Shown here: positions 52,544-54,179 of the stretch, in pieces
Layout of the letters: the number at the start of each line of letters is the position of its first letter
Numbering within the stretch: position 1 is the first letter of the stretch
Origin: an uncultured Acidobacteriota bacterium
GTDB lineage: Bacteria > Acidobacteriota > Terriglobia > UBA7540
Direction: 5' to 3'
Length of the DNA: 54,179 nt
Assembly: GCA_937900045.1 (NCBI GenBank)
Contig: CALCEB010000274.1
Location: forward strand, 1-54,179
Program-made: the position numbers and the translations under genes
Notes under the pieces: model-generated
What the model saw: only the letters and a program-made list of their open reading frames with translations
Databases searched by the model: none
What the model was told of the DNA's origin: nothing

Positions 52544-53875
52544 TCATTCTTGCCGTGTGATCTCCGGCCGGCGAACCTTTCCATTCAGGCGTCGAAGCCG
52601 GTGGGCCAGCCGGCGAAGATGATCAATCTGCCCGCCCAGCGTTTGCTGCTGTCCGTCCGCCTGCGACTTTTGGATTTTTTCCACCGCAGCTTCGGTAAAC
52701 TCCATCGCCGCCTGCGCGTCTCGGGCGCGATGCTCATAGTGGATGGCAAGCTGCTCGAACGACTCCACGGAGTAGTTTGTCCCGCGCCGCGTGAGTTCCT
52801 GCCAGATTTCGATTGCAAGCTCATGTTCCCCCCGCCGCTTGTGCTGCAAGGCCAGATGCCATAGAGCGCGAGGCTCCAAGGGTTCCGGCAAGCCTGCGGA
52901 GATCGCCCGGCGGCACGCCGTGACGGATTTGGCGCTGTCGCCGGCGCGATCAAAGATGCGGCTGAGGCTAAAGAGATCCAAAGGGTCGGCCATCAGGCCG
53001 TCGCCTGGTTCGAACCTGGACGGATCCATGACGTTCGCTGCTTCGAGGGTGAGCACGGCCAAGGTCACGATATCCATTGCGTTATGAAAGAAGACCGGCT
53101 GCAGCCCTTGCGCGTCGCCGGTGCGCAGGTAATCAAAGTAGATTGCCGGGATTTCCGAGCCCGGAATGTCACCTTGGCGGCGGATGCCGAGGATGTGTTC
53201 TTCCAAATGAGTAAGTTTGCAGCTTTCGAGCCGCAGCTTCCACAAACGGCGCGCGGGGTGTAGCAAATCAAGATGCGCTAATCGCCCCAAGGGCGAATTC
53301 ATTCGGGACAGGGCGTATCGGGTTTCCAGCAGGGGAACGTCAAACGTCTTGCCATTGAAGGTCACCAACCCCTCGTAACCTTCGAGCCTTTGGGCCAGCG
53401 CCGCCAGGATGGCCTTTTCCTCGGGATAGTCCCGCAGGAAATACTGGCGGACCACGAACTGCGAGCCTTCCACCGCGCCAACACCGATCAGGAAGGCACA
53501 CGTTCCCGTCCCGCCCGCAAGCCCCGTGGTCTCAGTATCCAAGTAAAGCAACTTGGACGGATCGGGCAGGCGAAGGCCCTCCAGGAAAAGGCCGAGTTGT
53601 GTGAGAGGCGTAGTAGAGAGATCGCCGATCCGGTACTTTCCATAGGGGCGGCCAAACGGCAAAGACTGCGTTGCAATGAAAAATTCACCCAGTGCGTGCG
53701 TCTCCACCCGGCCTTCGACGTAATTTTCGATGCTGCACGGTACGCGCTGGCTGGGAAGTTTTGCCGGTGGCGGTTCCAGGCGGCGCAAGTATTCAAGCTG
53801 GCGCTGAAGCCCGGCTTCGCGCGTGGCGGGCTTCGCCACACGCCTCAGTTGTTCGAGTTTTTCTTCAAGACGCAT
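52544..53875 (-). CDS. YprB-type ribonuclease H-like exonuclease with TPR-like C-terminus
   Basis: 443 residues. The N-terminal 100 residues are basic and Leu-rich. A DEDD exonuclease-type domain follows, with LYLDTETTGLAGGTGT (first Asp-Glu pair), YEGLVTFNGKTFDVPLLETR (second Asp) and HLDLLHPARRLWK plus HNAMDIVTLA (last acidic residue with a His). The last 150 residues are helical pairs like tetratricopeptide repeats (RALWHLALQHKRRGEHELA), read in parts. B. subtilis YprB is the best-known relative; its role is unclear. The ATG at 53875 lies in a 300-base gap to the window edge. Confidence 0.88.
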   Translation of the reverse strand: MRLEEKLEQLRRVAKPATREAGLQRQLEYLRRLEPPPAKLPSQRVPCSIENYVEGRVETHALGEFFIATQSLPFGRPYGKYRIGDLSTTPLTQLGLFLEGLRLPDPSKLLYLDTETTGLAGGTGTCAFLIGVGAVEGSQFVVRQYFLRDYPEEKAILAALAQRLEGYEGLVTFNGKTFDVPLLETRYALSRMNSPLGRLAHLDLLHPARRLWKLRLESCKLTHLEEHILGIRRQGDIPGSEIPAIYFDYLRTGDAQGLQPVFFHNAMDIVTLAVLTLEAANVMDPSRFEPGDGLMADPLDLFSLSRIFDRAGDSAKSVTACRRAISAGLPEPLEPRALWHLALQHKRRGEHELAIEIWQELTRRGTNYSVESFEQLAIHYEHRARDAQAAMEFTEAAVEKIQKSQADGQQQTLGGQIDHLRRLAHRLRRLNGKVRRPEITRQE

Positions 53876-54179
53876 GAGAGGGATTCGCCAGTCTATAATT
53901 CCAATCCGGTATTTTACCCCGGCGGCGCAGGCGGTTCTGGAAAGATCGAGGTAATCGGCGTCCGCGATTTGACCGGCCTCTCAAGTCTCCTCTGGCCCGG
54001 ACTAGGAGTTGTGACCTAGTCTCGGAGTTGCAAGGGCAATTGGCCAGGCGAGACCTTTCCCTTTCGTTGCTCTGCCCTGAAGCAGAGCCTTCCGAATTTT
54101 CTCAGGGTATCACCGCGCGTTCTCTTATACCTGAATCCGGCGCATTCTCAGAGGCGGGACGGCGTCTCGGTCGCGGATT
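53876..54179. other. Right edge, no gene seen
   Basis: The last 304 bases hold the likely promoter of the exonuclease gene but no recognisable boxes. Frames here are short and overlap the exonuclease start on the other strand. Any next gene lies outside the window. Confidence 0.4.

Overview
The window looks like a chromosomal segment of an Acidobacteriota bacterium, probably of the Terriglobia type. It is moderately GC-rich and has no phage or plasmid backbone. The assignment rests on gene content: a DUF1385-prfA-prmC block, Tat-exported Gfo/Idh oxidoreductases and sugar-phosphate isomerases, many secreted peptidases, two RND efflux systems, a DUF2905 protein, a giant secreted GH38-type protein, and several families of small palindromic repeats between genes. 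It comes from reading sequence only; no database search was possible. No rRNA, tRNA or CRISPR array was seen.

Layout. 0.7-4.4 kb (minus): an exported two-subunit molybdenum hydroxylase (2Fe-2S plus IorB-type large subunit) with a Tat-exported TIM-barrel isomerase. 4.8-5.5 kb: a degenerate CPBP membrane protein. 6.0-9.4 kb (plus): a three-gene secreted cassette, a 13-cysteine protein followed by two beta-propeller-like proteins, closed by a hairpin terminator. 9.6-13.2 kb (minus): a small DnaB-N-like protein, a membrane protein and an M1 aminopeptidase. 13.4-15.5 kb: repeat-rich, with a perfect 29-bp inverted repeat, a group II intron-like 3' end, a REPIN-like pair and a 34-residue membrane peptide. 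15.5-20.0 kb (plus): RND adaptor and pump. 20.1-27.2 kb: orphan VapB-like antitoxin, Gfo/Idh oxidoreductase, M42 peptidase, zinc-ribbon protein, DUF2905, xseA, a secreted protein and a cold-shock protein with a clear promoter. 27.7-34.0 kb (minus): a second complete pump-adaptor-TolC operon, divergent from a LysR regulator at 34.0 kb.

35.9-38.1 kb (minus): quinone oxidoreductase and aroA. 38.4-45.7 kb (plus): M20 dipeptidase, GH38-type protein, and a prolyl oligopeptidase gene split by one in-frame TAA. 45.7-49.5 kb (minus): DUF1385, a HEPN protein, its uncharacterised partner, prfA and prmC, all tightly packed and partly overlapping. 50.3-53.9 kb: a secreted hypothetical, an SDR dehydrogenase, a carboxymuconolactone decarboxylase-like protein and a YprB-type exonuclease with TPR-like tail.

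Functionally the segment mixes housekeeping (aroA, prfA, prmC, xseA, csp) with peptide and carbohydrate scavenging (M1, M20, M42, POP, GH38, Gfo/Idh) and drug or solvent efflux. The parts most likely to be undescribed are the HEPN/partner pair built into the release-factor operon and the cysteine-rich/beta-propeller cassette. The repeat families and the intron-like remnant are the main structural oddities.
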